NCBI GenBank assembly: GCA_012959525.1
Contig: DUDB01000051.1
Location: 174,631 to 238,630 of the forward strand
From: Planctomycetota bacterium
Lineage (GTDB): Bacteria > Planctomycetota > UBA1135 > GCA-002686595
DNA length: 64,000 nt
Reading direction: 5' to 3'
The position numbers were made by a program, and so were the translations under genes. Position 1 is the stretch's first letter. Every line of letters starts with the position of its first letter. Under the pieces are notes generated by a model. The model made no database searches and was not told the DNA's origin. It saw only the letters and a program-made list of their open reading frames with translations. This document shows positions 25,055 to 36,744 of this stretch, piece after piece.

Positions 25055-26199
25055 AGCGCGTCTATCTCGATCACAACGCAACCACCACCTTGCGACCCGA
25101 GGCTCGAGAGGTGTGGGTTGAGACCCTTCAGGAGTTGGGGGGCAACCCCTCCAGCGTGCACACCTCGGGCCGTGCAGCCCGGGCGGTGATCGATCGCGCC
25201 CGGGAACGGGTGGCTGGAGCCCTCGGGGTCAGCGAGTCCGGCATCTTCTTCACGTCCAGCGGAACGGAGGCCAACAACCTGGCCCTGCTCGGCACCATGC
25301 GTGCGGCCGCCCCGGGGGCCGCCCTGACCGTGCTCGCCAGCGATCACGCCTCGGTGCTGGAACCCGCCCGCCACCTGGAGGCAGAGGGGTGCGAGTTGCG
25401 CCTCGCCAGCGTGGACCCGGAGGGGTTGGTCAACCTCGATGAGCTGGCCCAAACGGCGCGGGGTAGCGCCCTGCTTTCCCTGGCCGCCGCCAACAACGAG
25501 ACCGGCGCCCTAGTGCCCCTGCGCGAAGTGCGTGAGGCCCTCGGGGGTGACGCTCTGCCCATCCACACGGACGCAGCCCAGGCTTTGGGGCGCATCCCTT
25601 TGGACCTCACCGGGTGGGGCGTGGATCTGGCCTCCCTGTCAGCCCACAAGGTTGGGGGCCCTGTGGGCGTGGGGGTCCTCGTGCGCTGCACGTCCCTGCC
25701 TCTCAAGCCGGTGCTCTTCGGTGGAGGCCAGGAAGAGGGCCTGCGGCCAGGCACCGAGAACGCTCCGGCCATAGCGGCCGCCGCCTGCGCCATCGAACTC
25801 GCCGTGGCGGAGCAGGAAGAGGCCTCCGCCCGTTGGCGCAAGCAGACGGCCTACCTTTGGGGTGAACTTCAAGGGGCGTTGCCACACCTTCAGGTTGTCG
25901 GGCCCCCAATGGACTCGCCCTTGCGCCTCCCCAATACCCTGAACGTCCTGGCACCGGGAGTGGACGGACGGGTGATCGTGACGCGCCTTGACCTCGAAGG
26001 CCTGGAGGTCTCCGCCGGCTCCGCCTGCTCAAGCGGCTCCCTTGAACCCTCCCACGTGCTGGCCGCCATGGGATTTGACGAGGAGTCCGCCCGCGCAGCG
26101 GTGCGCCTTTCCCTCGGATGGGAAACTGGCGACGCCGATCTATGCCGGGCAGTTGAAATCCTGTCGAAAACTTTCTCGCTCGCGCGTAAGTCGGGCTAG
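25051..26199 (+). CDS. Cysteine desulfurase (NifS/IscS family)
   Basis: 382 residues. The N-terminal YLDHNATTTLRPE, the SGTEANNLAL block, the PLP lysine in SAHKVGGPVG (Lys200) and the active-site loop GSACSSGS with Cys326 define a class V aminotransferase-fold cysteine desulfurase. It takes sulfur from cysteine as a persulfide for Fe-S clusters or thiolated tRNA; such enzymes can also act on selenocysteine, which may matter in a selenium-using genome (inference). No iscU, iscR or mnmA gene is adjacent. Coupled to bshA by an ATGA overlap, so it may draw on the same cysteine economy. Confidence 0.93.
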   Translation: MKRVYLDHNATTTLRPEAREVWVETLQELGGNPSSVHTSGRAARAVIDRARERVAGALGVSESGIFFTSSGTEANNLALLGTMRAAAPGAALTVLASDHASVLEPARHLEAEGCELRLASVDPEGLVNLDELAQTARGSALLSLAAANNETGALVPLREVREALGGDALPIHTDAAQALGRIPLDLTGWGVDLASLSAHKVGGPVGVGVLVRCTSLPLKPVLFGGGQEEGLRPGTENAPAIAAAACAIELAVAEQEEASARWRKQTAYLWGELQGALPHLQVVGPPMDSPLRLPNTLNVLAPGVDGRVIVTRLDLEGLEVSAGSACSSGSLEPSHVLAAMGFDEESARAAVRLSLGWETGDADLCRAVEILSKTFSLARKSG

Positions 26200-26344
26200 T
26201 TCAACACGAACTCGCAGGTCGAGGGGGTCGCCTGTGGAGAACCGTTGACGCGAGCAAATGTCGTGGCAGAATGCGAACGCTCATCCTGCTTTCACTTCGG
26301 GGCGCCTCGACAGCCGCACCCCCACGCGGTTCGACCCAGCCCAC

Positions 26345-26410
26345 CCGCAGAATCACCGCAGAATCACCGCAGAACCACCGCAGAACCACCGCAGAATCAC
26401 CGCAGAACCA
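26345..26410. repeat. Six tandem 11-bp direct repeats upstream of dnaA
   Basis: Six contiguous units of CCGCAGAAYCA, with Y as T, T, C, C, T, C in order, end to end from 26345 to 26410. The period of 11 bp is close to one DNA helical turn, so all copies face the same side. The array lies 88 bases before the preferred dnaA start in a 298-base gene-free interval. The same interval has TGTGGAGAA (26233-26241), one mismatch from a DnaA box. It resembles iterons or phased regulator sites; which one is not shown by the sequence. Confidence 0.9.
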
Positions 26411-26497
26411 CCGCCGGCCGAACCGCACCACACCGCAATAGCCCCCCCAGCTCGCGCACTGCTCCGGCAGCGCCCCCGCGCCCTCCCCGCGCACCCC

Positions 26498-28030
26498 ATG
26501 CCCCCCTCTGACTCTACTGCCATCGGCCCGTCGCTGGACGTGCCACCGGGAGAGGCCCGCGCTCCAGCGCAGGAGAAAGCCAACGCGACCGTCGCGGCGA
26601 GTGATGCGGAGGGCTGCTGGCTGCGCGTCCAGGAAGCCCTGCGAGCGCGCATCGTCCCCGAGCAGTTCGAAACCTGGTTTCTCCAGGCCCGACTCCTCGT
26701 CGCGGACGGGCCCGAGGGCGCGCAGGATGTCTCCCTAGCCGTCCTGAACTCCTACACCTGCGACTGGATCAGCAAGTACTACGGCCCAGCCGTCGAGAGC
26801 GCGGTGCGCTCCGTTCTCGGAAAAGGGTGCCGCGTCCGCATTACGGTGGATCCAGAAGCAACGGTTCCGCCGGCGCACGCCGCCCCGGAACCCGCCAAGA
26901 CCGACCGGGGGGCGGCTCCCGGCGCGCCAATCGGGGCGCCCAATGGCCAGGCCACAGGCCTCGCCCCCGGAGCCGGCCTGCTTTGGAACAGCGACGTGGT
27001 CCTGAACCACAAGTACACGTTCGAGAACTTCGTGGTGGGCCCCTGTAACCGCTTCGCCCATGCAGCGGCCGTGGGGTCGGGCGAGAGGCCTGGAATGAAC
27101 TACAACCCGTTCTTCCTGCACGGCCGCGTAGGGGTCGGCAAGACCCACCTGCTGCAGGCCTTGTGCTTCTCCATCCTGGAGCGCGACCCCTCCGCGCGCA
27201 TTCTCTACCTGTCCTGCGAAACCTTCGTGAACCACTTCATCAGCGCCCTCCAGAACGGGGACCTAGACGAATTCCGGACCAAGTATCGCAACGTGGACGT
27301 GCTCGTGGTCGACGACATCCACATCCTGGCCAACAAAGAGCGCACCCAGGAAGAGTTCTTCCACACCTTCAACACGCTCTACCAGGCCGGCAAGCAGCTC
27401 GTCCTCTCCTCTGACTCGCCCCCCAAGGACATCCCCACCCTCCAAGAGCGCCTCGTGTCCCGCTTTAAGTGGGGCATGGTGACCGAGGTCGAGCCCCCCT
27501 GTTATGAGACGCGCATGGCGATCGTCAAGCGCAAGAGCCGCGATCAGGGCCGCGAGCTTCCAGACGCCGTTGCCCAGCTGATTGCTGAACAGATTGACCA
27601 AAACGTCCGGGAGCTCGAGGGGGCTGTGACGCGCCTCTTGGGCTTCTCCAGCCTGACAGGCAAGCCCCTCACCTTGGAGCTGGCGCGCGAGGCTCTGGGA
27701 GACCTGCTGCAGGTAAACCAGGGGACTCCCACCATGGATGACATCATCTCCGCGGTCACGGGCAAGTTCGGGGTCAAGCTCTCGGAACTCCAGTCCAAAC
27801 GGCGAACAAAGTCCATCACACATCCCCGCCAGGTGGCGATGTTCCTGGCCCGCAGGATCACCCGCCACTCCCTGGAGGAGATCGGCGGGTTCTTCGGCGG
27901 ACGCGACCACTCCACCGTGATCTATGCCGTCGACCGGGTGGCCAAGGCCGTCCGCTCGGACCCCGAGGTGCGCGAGCAGGTCGAAAGCCTTCTCGGGCGA
28001 CTTGGCGCCCCCTCCGATGGCCCACTCTAG
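26498..28030 (+). CDS. dnaA: Chromosomal replication initiator DnaA
   Basis: From ATG 26498, 510 residues. Domain I (about 40-118) for helicase loading, a Pro/Ala-rich domain II linker (about 119-165), then the AAA+ domain with TFENFVVGPCNRFAHAAA, Walker A GRVGVGKTH (209-217), Walker B VLVVDDIH, and sensor regions. Domain IV carries the DnaA-box-reading signature GGRDHSTVIYA. An earlier ATG at 26258 is in frame, but using it would translate the 11-bp repeats into a basic Pro-rich leader, so I prefer 26498. dnaN follows after 633 bases. Confidence 0.96.
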   Translation: MPPSDSTAIGPSLDVPPGEARAPAQEKANATVAASDAEGCWLRVQEALRARIVPEQFETWFLQARLLVADGPEGAQDVSLAVLNSYTCDWISKYYGPAVESAVRSVLGKGCRVRITVDPEATVPPAHAAPEPAKTDRGAAPGAPIGAPNGQATGLAPGAGLLWNSDVVLNHKYTFENFVVGPCNRFAHAAAVGSGERPGMNYNPFFLHGRVGVGKTHLLQALCFSILERDPSARILYLSCETFVNHFISALQNGDLDEFRTKYRNVDVLVVDDIHILANKERTQEEFFHTFNTLYQAGKQLVLSSDSPPKDIPTLQERLVSRFKWGMVTEVEPPCYETRMAIVKRKSRDQGRELPDAVAQLIAEQIDQNVRELEGAVTRLLGFSSLTGKPLTLELAREALGDLLQVNQGTPTMDDIISAVTGKFGVKLSELQSKRRTKSITHPRQVAMFLARRITRHSLEEIGGFFGGRDHSTVIYAVDRVAKAVRSDPEVREQVESLLGRLGAPSDGPL

Positions 28031-28663
28031 GGGCGTAGCCGCCCCCGTTGCCCGGCGCCTCGAACCCCCACAGGGGGGCGCTCAACGCCGCCCGAGGCGT
28101 GATGCAGGGGCGCCTTCCCTGGGGGCAGCAGCGGGCGCCTTCGGGCCACCCCAAATCCGTCGGATCTGCCCGGAATCCCCACCGTTTTCGACCCTTCTTC
28201 ACCCCGCTTCAGGATCGACACCCGGCCCCTTGGCGATTACCCTAGGGGTCGCCTTGAAGGGCCCGGTTTCCCCCCCCTTCCACCGCCCGCCTGCGGCCTC
28301 TCTTCCTCTTGAGAAGCCCTTGGTCCGTCGTGGAAAACCGGTGGGGGACTTCGGGGTCCAGCGCTCTTTTTCTGTGGATGATCTGGGGAACACTCAGCAC
28401 CCGAACCCCGGTCCCGGCGGGTCTCTGGACAAGTGTTCACTTCTCCCCGGTTATCACCAGCACGCCCACGCCGAGTGGCCTTCCATCAACGCCGCCCGCC
28501 CGTTCCCAACCCATCCATTCATAACCACTTACGTCACCAAACCTCTGCGTTGTCCCCAATTCAGCGTGCCCCTTACTGTTAAGAAGAATTTATCTAAGGG
28601 GACGATGGGGAAAACCGTTCAACCCTACCCATTTCCTAATTTCCCGCCCCGAGGGCTCCCAGC
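28031..28663. other. Probable oriC between dnaA and dnaN
   Basis: A 633-base gene-free interval, exceptional in this dense window. It has TGTGGATGA at 28373-28381, one mismatch from the reverse DnaA box, and weaker two-mismatch candidates at 28329-28337, 28451-28459 and 28550-28558. An AT-rich patch at about 28573-28600 (core AAGAAGAATTTATCT) could be the unwinding element, or the dnaN promoter. By eye the plus strand is C-rich before and G-rich after this gap. The box density is low, so the upstream repeat region may form part of a two-part origin. Confidence 0.6.
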
Positions 28664-29767
28664 ATGAAGGTCATCTGTGATCGTGAAAAGTTGCGCGAAG
28701 GTCTAGCCTTAGCGAACAACGTCATTCCCGCCAAGAGCACCAAGCCCGTGGTGGAAAACGTGTGCCTCGTTGCCACGGACAACGCCCTCGAGCTCGTAGG
28801 TACGGATATGGAAGTGTCGCTGCGCTACTGCATCGACGATGTGAAAGTCGAGGATCCTGGTACCGCTGTGATTCCCGCACGAGTGGCCTTTGATTTCGTG
28901 CGCGATCTCTCGGGGGAGACCATCACCCTCGAAGTCAAGGGGAACACCTGCACCATCGAGAGCGGCGCGGACACCTGCGAACTCGTCACGGTGGATCCGG
29001 ATGAATTTCCCGTGGTGGCGCGATTCGATGGAGAAAGCACGATCACCATGCAGGGGGGAAATTTCGCCAAGCTCGTGGATCAGACCGCATTTGCTGCGGC
29101 CCGCGAGCCGGGTCGCTATGCCATGCACGGTGTCCTCGCAGAACTCGAAGCGGACACCCTGCGAATGATCGCCACGGACGGGCGGCGCCTGGCTCTCAGC
29201 GAGACCCCCGTGGACGGCGCGGGAGGGGACGGGGTTGTGCAGTGCATCGTGCCCACCCGGGGCATGCAAATGTTCGTCAGAGCCATTTCGGACCCCCTGG
29301 ACCAGATACAGCTTCAGTTCGGTGAGACCAAGGTGGGGCTCAAGACCAAGAATGCAGAGGTGTTTGCACGCCTGATCGACGGGGAGTTTCCCCGTTACGC
29401 GGCGGTGATCCCGGCCGAAACCACACGCCGGATGGAAGCGGACCGGGACCTTCTGGCCAAGAAACTTCGCTTGGTGGCAAACGTGACGGGGGACGAGGCG
29501 CGAGCGGTAAAACTCAAGATGAGCAAGAATAAGCTTGAGATCTTTGGGCAGTCGGCTGGGCGCGGAGAAGCCACCGCCCACATGGAGGTTGACTACAAGG
29601 GGGATAGTGCGGAGATCGCCTTCAATCCGGACTACGTCATCGATGGCCTCAAGAACTGTACGCTCGACACCCTCTCACTAGAATTCACCGAACACACAAG
29701 CCCCGGCAAGTTTCAGTTGGGTGAGGGCTATGTCTACGTTGTCATGCCGATCACTGTGGACGTCTAG
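28664..29767 (+). CDS. dnaN: DNA polymerase III beta sliding clamp
   Basis: 367 residues, the normal clamp length, with three repeated clamp domains. The N-terminal MKVICDREKLREGLALANNVI and central MIATDGRRLALSE blocks are typical, and the C-terminus ends VYVVMPITVDV, close to the conserved M-P-[MLI] tail of the peptide-binding pocket. The dimeric ring tethers replicases to DNA. It sits in the conserved dnaA-dnaN-gyrB neighbourhood. Confidence 0.97.
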   Translation: MKVICDREKLREGLALANNVIPAKSTKPVVENVCLVATDNALELVGTDMEVSLRYCIDDVKVEDPGTAVIPARVAFDFVRDLSGETITLEVKGNTCTIESGADTCELVTVDPDEFPVVARFDGESTITMQGGNFAKLVDQTAFAAAREPGRYAMHGVLAELEADTLRMIATDGRRLALSETPVDGAGGDGVVQCIVPTRGMQMFVRAISDPLDQIQLQFGETKVGLKTKNAEVFARLIDGEFPRYAAVIPAETTRRMEADRDLLAKKLRLVANVTGDEARAVKLKMSKNKLEIFGQSAGRGEATAHMEVDYKGDSAEIAFNPDYVIDGLKNCTLDTLSLEFTEHTSPGKFQLGEGYVYVVMPITVDV

Positions 29768-29787
29768 GGGCGCGATCACGACGGAAC

Positions 29788-32630
<2,843 letters not shown>

Positions 32631-32720
32631 AGGTCCCATCTTGAGGCAGGCCGGATAGGGCTCGGCGGCGCGCGGACGCGGTGCTGGCGCCCCAGGGGTG
32701 CTCGCGGCTCCAGTCCTGGG

Positions 32721-33401
32721 GTGATTAGGCCCGATACATGGGTAGCGGCCTCCCCCGGGCTGCGGTTCCCCTTGAAGCACCCCAAGCGACTGGACGAAAC
32801 ACGCCTCGTTGAGGCCCTCGAAGAGAGGGGGCTCGTAGAGGCCTCCGTCTTGGCGGAGTACCGGGGTGAAGGCCCCATTGCCGCCTTTCTGGTCTCCGGG
32901 GGAGCCATCAGCGACTGGGACCTTTCACGGGTGGTGAGCGAGGTGTTCCATCTACCTTTCCTCCCAGTGGACATGGCTCAGCCCGATCGGGATCTGCTTG
33001 ACGGGATCCCATGCGCAGCCCTCAGGGAGCATGGGTTGGTGCCCCTCCTTCGCCAGGGAAGCCTCCTGACGGTGGCTATGCCCGGGATGGTCGAAGCCGC
33101 GGCCCTAGCCCAGGTTGGCGCCGAGACCGGCCTACAAATCATGCCCGTGGTCGGAACGGTGCTCACCAATCGCCGCTGGCTGGAGGAGAACGAGTGTGGG
33201 CCGCAAGAGAATCTTGGCCAACCATCCGAGGACCTCAGCGAGGAATGGGCGGGACTGTTCGATGAGGGTGATGCCGCCGTGCGCTTGCAGGACGAAGAAG
33301 CCACCGAGCCCCTCAGCCTCACCCCGGCAGAGACCCCCGAGAAGCCCGAGGCCCTAGGCGATTCGTCGGCGGCCCTGCCCCCTCCGCCGCAGTTCGGCTG
33401 A
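32721..33401 (+). CDS. Stand-alone MshEN (GspE N-terminal-like) domain protein
   Basis: 226 residues from GTG 32721. Residues about 22-150 follow the MshEN/GSPII_E_N pattern: LVEALEERGLVEASVLAEY, then LSRVVSEVFHLPFLPVDM, IPCAALREHGLVPLLRQGSLLTVAMPG. In type II secretion and type IV pilus ATPases this domain binds c-di-GMP or docks the motor. No ATPase domain follows here; instead an acidic, Pro-rich tail of about 75 residues ends the protein. A role as a separate c-di-GMP sensor or adaptor is inference. Start position is moderately certain. Confidence 0.65.
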   Translation: MIRPDTWVAASPGLRFPLKHPKRLDETRLVEALEERGLVEASVLAEYRGEGPIAAFLVSGGAISDWDLSRVVSEVFHLPFLPVDMAQPDRDLLDGIPCAALREHGLVPLLRQGSLLTVAMPGMVEAAALAQVGAETGLQIMPVVGTVLTNRRWLEENECGPQENLGQPSEDLSEEWAGLFDEGDAAVRLQDEEATEPLSLTPAETPEKPEALGDSSAALPPPPQFG

Positions 33402-33410
33402 CGGTGCGGC

Positions 33411-33992
33411 CTACTGGCCCGCCTTGACCTTGCGGTACTTGGCGCGCAGGTCTATCCACTTGTTGCGCTCGCGGGCGACCTGCATCACCTGCCGGTCATC
33501 CTCGCCGTACTGATCGATGATCCGATCCTCAAAGGCCCGGCTGGCATCAAGGGCTCTTCCAAAGCTCTCGCGCGCGGCCACCGCCTTGGAAGAGAACGAG
33601 GGGAAGTCGTCGCTGGCCTTGGCGTCCTCGGCCAGGTCTCTGAGCGCGTAGGCGTCTTGGGCAATCTGGACGGCCCCAATCCAGCGAGGGTCATCGAGCA
33701 GTCCGGCGGGCGCGCGATTCGTTTCTTGAATGCGCCCCATGCCTTTGGGGGCCGTAGGAGCCTTCTCGGGGGGCAAGTCAGCGAAGGGGTCCACCGCGGG
33801 AGCGGGCGGCCCGGGGGCTCCTTCCCTATCGGGCGCCGCCTTCTTCTTGGCGCTCGCGGACCAACCGGCGACGCCAAGGGCGAGGACCAGGCCGACGAAG
33901 CAGGCGATGGCCAGGGGGCTTGGGTTGGCGCCGGCCGCAGATCGGCCGGAGCGGGGCCGTTCAGGGTGTACGCTTCGGGGTGGTGGGGTCAT
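33411..33992 (-). CDS. Single-span membrane protein, function unknown
   Basis: 193 residues: a basic Pro-rich N-terminus, one membrane span (about 26-47, SPLAIACFVGLVLALGVAGW), a Pro/Ala-rich linker, then a helical domain (about 95-190) with many charged residues and a WIGAVQIAQDAYALRDL segment. No family recognised. Last gene of the leftward operon that starts with the M50 protease; 41 bases separate it from rsmB. Confidence 0.6.
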   Translation of the reverse strand: MTPPPRSVHPERPRSGRSAAGANPSPLAIACFVGLVLALGVAGWSASAKKKAAPDREGAPGPPAPAVDPFADLPPEKAPTAPKGMGRIQETNRAPAGLLDDPRWIGAVQIAQDAYALRDLAEDAKASDDFPSFSSKAVAARESFGRALDASRAFEDRIIDQYGEDDRQVMQVARERNKWIDLRAKYRKVKAGQ

Positions 33993-34033
33993 GGGCCAAG
34001 CAGCATACGGCTATCTCTACCGCTGCGCTCTCC

Positions 34034-35362
34034 TCACCCCTCTCGTTGCAGCAGGGCCCGGTACCCGCCGTCCAGAGGCCCCTCGGGGTCGGCGCTCGGA
34101 AGGTCGAGGTGCTCTTCGGTCAGGGACCAGTCCGGATGCCGGCTCAAGAAAGCTTGGGCGCCCTGGGAGCCCTCTTCCGGCTCAAGGCTGCAGGTGGAGA
34201 ACACCAGTCGACCCTTGGGTCCAAGCAACCGCGCGGCCTGATCGAGAAGGTCGCCCTGGAGCTTCACGAGCTGGGCCAGGTTGCCGGGCCCGAACCTCCA
34301 GCGAGCTCCCGGTCGCGCCGCGAGTACGCCTGTGTTTGAACAGGGCGCATCAACCATGGCTCCGTCAAACAGGGCCGCTTCAGGGGTCAGGGCGGCGAGG
34401 CCGTCGCTCGCCAGGGGCTGGACACGGTCGGTAATGCCCATGCGCTCGAGGGCCGCCGGCATGACGGCCAAGCGCCTCGGGTTCTTGTCGACAGCGAGCA
34501 CCTTGGCCCCTCTCAGCGCCAGAGCCGCCGACTTGCCGCCTGGCGCGGCCGCCAAGTCCAAGAGGTGCTCCCCAGGCTTTGCATCGAGCAGCTCGGCGGC
34601 GCGCAGGGCGGTCTCCCCCTGGACGGTCAAGGCGCCGCTGGTAAAAGCCCCCGAGGCCAGGACTGCGCCGGTGGATCCGCGTTCGACGAGCAGGACGCGC
34701 TTGTGACGGCCCGGGCGAGAGGGAACGCCCACTTCGTCTAGGGCCTGCGCCATCGCTTCCCGGTTGTCACCTGTACAAACAAGAGAGAGGGCCGGCTCGC
34801 GTAGCGCCTGGAGCGCCAAGGCCGTGGCCCCGTCCTGTCCATAGCGCCGAGTCCAGCGCTTGAACAACGCCGAAGGCAGGGAGAGGGCGTCCTCAGCCCA
34901 CAGGGCGGGGTGCTCCTCCGGGTTCCGAAACAGAGGCTTGTCCAAATGCCATGGAGAGTTCACCAGATCCCGCTGGGGGTCTCCCGAGGATCCCGACCTG
35001 CGGGTGCGCAAGACGGAGCGCAAGACGGCATTGACGTACCGCCCACGGCCGAGGCCCAGGGAGTTGGTGGCGGCTCGCACGGTCTCGGAGACGGCGGCGT
35101 GGACGGGGATGCGATCCAGAAAGAAGAGCTGAGCTAGGCCAAGCCGCAGATGGGCTGCCACGTCGGCGCTGGGTTTGCCGCGGGCTTCCAGCTTGACCAG
35201 TGCGCGCAGGGTGCCGCGGCGGCGGACGTCGGTGCCCACCAATTGCCGGACCAGCCCACGGTCGCGATCGTCGAGGCCGGCTCGCGCACAGTAGGCGTCC
35301 ACTTTGCGTAGGGGCGCAGTGCTACCCGAGCGCAAGATCCTCCATGCGGTGAGTCGTGCCAT
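34034..35362 (-). CDS. rsmB: 16S rRNA cytosine-C5 methyltransferase RsmB (NusB plus MTase domains)
   Basis: 442 residues. An N-terminal NusB-like RNA-binding helical domain (about 1-140) precedes a Rossmann methyltransferase domain: SAM-binding DLAAAPGGKSAALAL, then DAPCSNTGVLAARP with the PC motif and FSTCSLEPEEG with the second catalytic Cys. This two-domain order is that of RsmB (Fmu), which methylates C967 of 16S rRNA. It lies 6 bases after fmt; the fmt-rsmB pair is widespread in bacteria. Confidence 0.94.
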   Translation of the reverse strand: MARLTAWRILRSGSTAPLRKVDAYCARAGLDDRDRGLVRQLVGTDVRRRGTLRALVKLEARGKPSADVAAHLRLGLAQLFFLDRIPVHAAVSETVRAATNSLGLGRGRYVNAVLRSVLRTRRSGSSGDPQRDLVNSPWHLDKPLFRNPEEHPALWAEDALSLPSALFKRWTRRYGQDGATALALQALREPALSLVCTGDNREAMAQALDEVGVPSRPGRHKRVLLVERGSTGAVLASGAFTSGALTVQGETALRAAELLDAKPGEHLLDLAAAPGGKSAALALRGAKVLAVDKNPRRLAVMPAALERMGITDRVQPLASDGLAALTPEAALFDGAMVDAPCSNTGVLAARPGARWRFGPGNLAQLVKLQGDLLDQAARLLGPKGRLVFSTCSLEPEEGSQGAQAFLSRHPDWSLTEEHLDLPSADPEGPLDGGYRALLQREG

Positions 35363-35368
35363 GGTTCT

Positions 35369-36310
35369 TTAGGCGGCGCCCAAGCGAGGGTCGGAACCCA
35401 TGCGCGCCCCACGCACAAACGCCTCGCCGTCCATGGGTGTCTTACCCTCGGGCTGCACTTCGAGGAGCGAGAGCGCGCCTCCTCCCCCGCACGCGACGCA
35501 GAAGCCCTCTTGGCTGGAGAGCACAGCTCCGGGGTCGCCGGAGGCCGCGGGGATCGGCCGGGCTCGGCGAATACCCAGGCGGCGGCCATCGGGCAGGGTT
35601 GTGTGTACGCCGGGCCAGGGGGTGAAGGCGCGGATCTTACGCACGATGGACTCGGTGTCTTCGCTCCAATCCAAGACGCCGTCGTCCTTCCTCAGCTTGG
35701 GGGCGAGGGTGATTGCTGCGGGATCTTGGGGCGTGAAGTGCGCGCCGCCCACCTCCAGCAGGTCGAGAGCCTGAACGGCGACCTGACCGCCCACGACGGC
35801 TAGACGGGCGAGCAGCTCGCCGGCGTTTTCGTCCCCATCGATGGGGGTCTTGGATGAGAGGACCAGGTCGCCTGCATCCAGGGCGAGCACCATGCGCTGA
35901 ACACTGACGCCGGTTTCGGCGTCGCCGGCGAGCAGCGCATGCTGAATGGGCGCCGCACCGCGCCAGCGAGGGAGCAGTGAGGCGTGCACGTTGAAGGCCC
36001 CATGGGGGGCCAAATCCAGAACGGGCTGGCGCAGGATTTCTCCATAACTTGCCACCATCAGAGCGTCCGGCTGGAGGGCCTTCAGGCTCGCGACAAAAGC
36101 GTCGTCCCGAGTGGTGGTCGGACGCAGGAGGGGGATGGGCTCATGTCCCTCCCCGGCCAACTCTGCAAGTGGGGAAACCTGTGTGCGTCGCCCGCGGCCC
36201 CGTGGCCGGTCCGGGGGCGTGACCACCGTCACAATCTCGTGGGAGCTCTCCAGCAAGTGGCGCAGCACCTCGACCCCGAAGGGCGGGGAGCCCATGAAGA
36301 TGACGCGCAC
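35369..36310 (-). CDS. fmt: Methionyl-tRNA formyltransferase
   Basis: 313 residues, normal length. Formyl-transfer domain opens RVIFMGSPPFGVEVL and contains the catalytic block FNVHASLLPRWRGAAPIQHALLAGD with Asn and His; the tRNA-binding C-terminal domain follows with KIRAFTPWPG. It formylates initiator Met-tRNA. ATG at 36308-36310, 19 bases after trxA, and rsmB follows closely. Confidence 0.97.
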   Translation of the reverse strand: MRVIFMGSPPFGVEVLRHLLESSHEIVTVVTPPDRPRGRGRRTQVSPLAELAGEGHEPIPLLRPTTTRDDAFVASLKALQPDALMVASYGEILRQPVLDLAPHGAFNVHASLLPRWRGAAPIQHALLAGDAETGVSVQRMVLALDAGDLVLSSKTPIDGDENAGELLARLAVVGGQVAVQALDLLEVGGAHFTPQDPAAITLAPKLRKDDGVLDWSEDTESIVRKIRAFTPWPGVHTTLPDGRRLGIRRARPIPAASGDPGAVLSSQEGFCVACGGGGALSLLEVQPEGKTPMDGEAFVRGARMGSDPRLGAA

Positions 36311-36329
36311 GGACTCGGGTCGCGACCCG

Positions 36330-36653
36330 CTACAGGTGCGGGTCCACGGTCTCCTTCAAGGCCGCGTATTGCATGCTTCCCATCGCTTGCGCGACAACTT
36401 CACCGCCCTTGATCAGGACGAAGGCCGGGATACCGGTTATGCCGTATCGCGCAGCAACTTCCGGGTTGTCTTGGGTGTCCAACTTGACCACCGAGAGACG
36501 ACCGGCGTATTCCTCGGCGAGCTTGTCCACGTAGGGGCCCATTGCCTTGCAGGGTCCGCACCAAGGCGCCCAAAAGTCCACCAAGACGGGCGTCTCGCTC
36601 TGGAGTACTGCGGAATCCCAGGTGCTTTCGGTGACGTCGAGTGCGGTGCTCAT
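36330..36653 (-). CDS. trxA: Thioredoxin
   Basis: 107 residues with the canonical WCGPC active site (Cys32, Cys35) after VLVDFWAP, and the cis-Pro block GITGIPAFVL. A general cytosolic dithiol reductant. It sits in the leftward operon between scpA and fmt. In a bacillithiol producer it would work beside the low-molecular-weight thiol system encoded 11-16 kb to the left. Confidence 0.96.
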   Translation of the reverse strand: MSTALDVTESTWDSAVLQSETPVLVDFWAPWCGPCKAMGPYVDKLAEEYAGRLSVVKLDTQDNPEVAARYGITGIPAFVLIKGGEVVAQAMGSMQYAALKETVDPHL

Positions 36654-36744
36654 GATTGTTCGGGGCTGAAGGTGTGGGGTCGGGCAGAAATAGGCAGGCT
36701 GAATTCTAGCGCTCCGGGGGCTCCACCTGAAGTGGGCCGGGGGT

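Noticed and set aside
26345..26410. CRISPR-like array
   Set aside because: The 11-bp units are contiguous with no spacers and no cas genes are near.
26258..26497. N-terminal extension of DnaA from ATG 26258
   Set aside because: It would translate the 11-bp repeat array and a Pro/Arg-rich stretch with no DnaA similarity; an 11-bp period is not a codon multiple, so the array looks like DNA-level structure.
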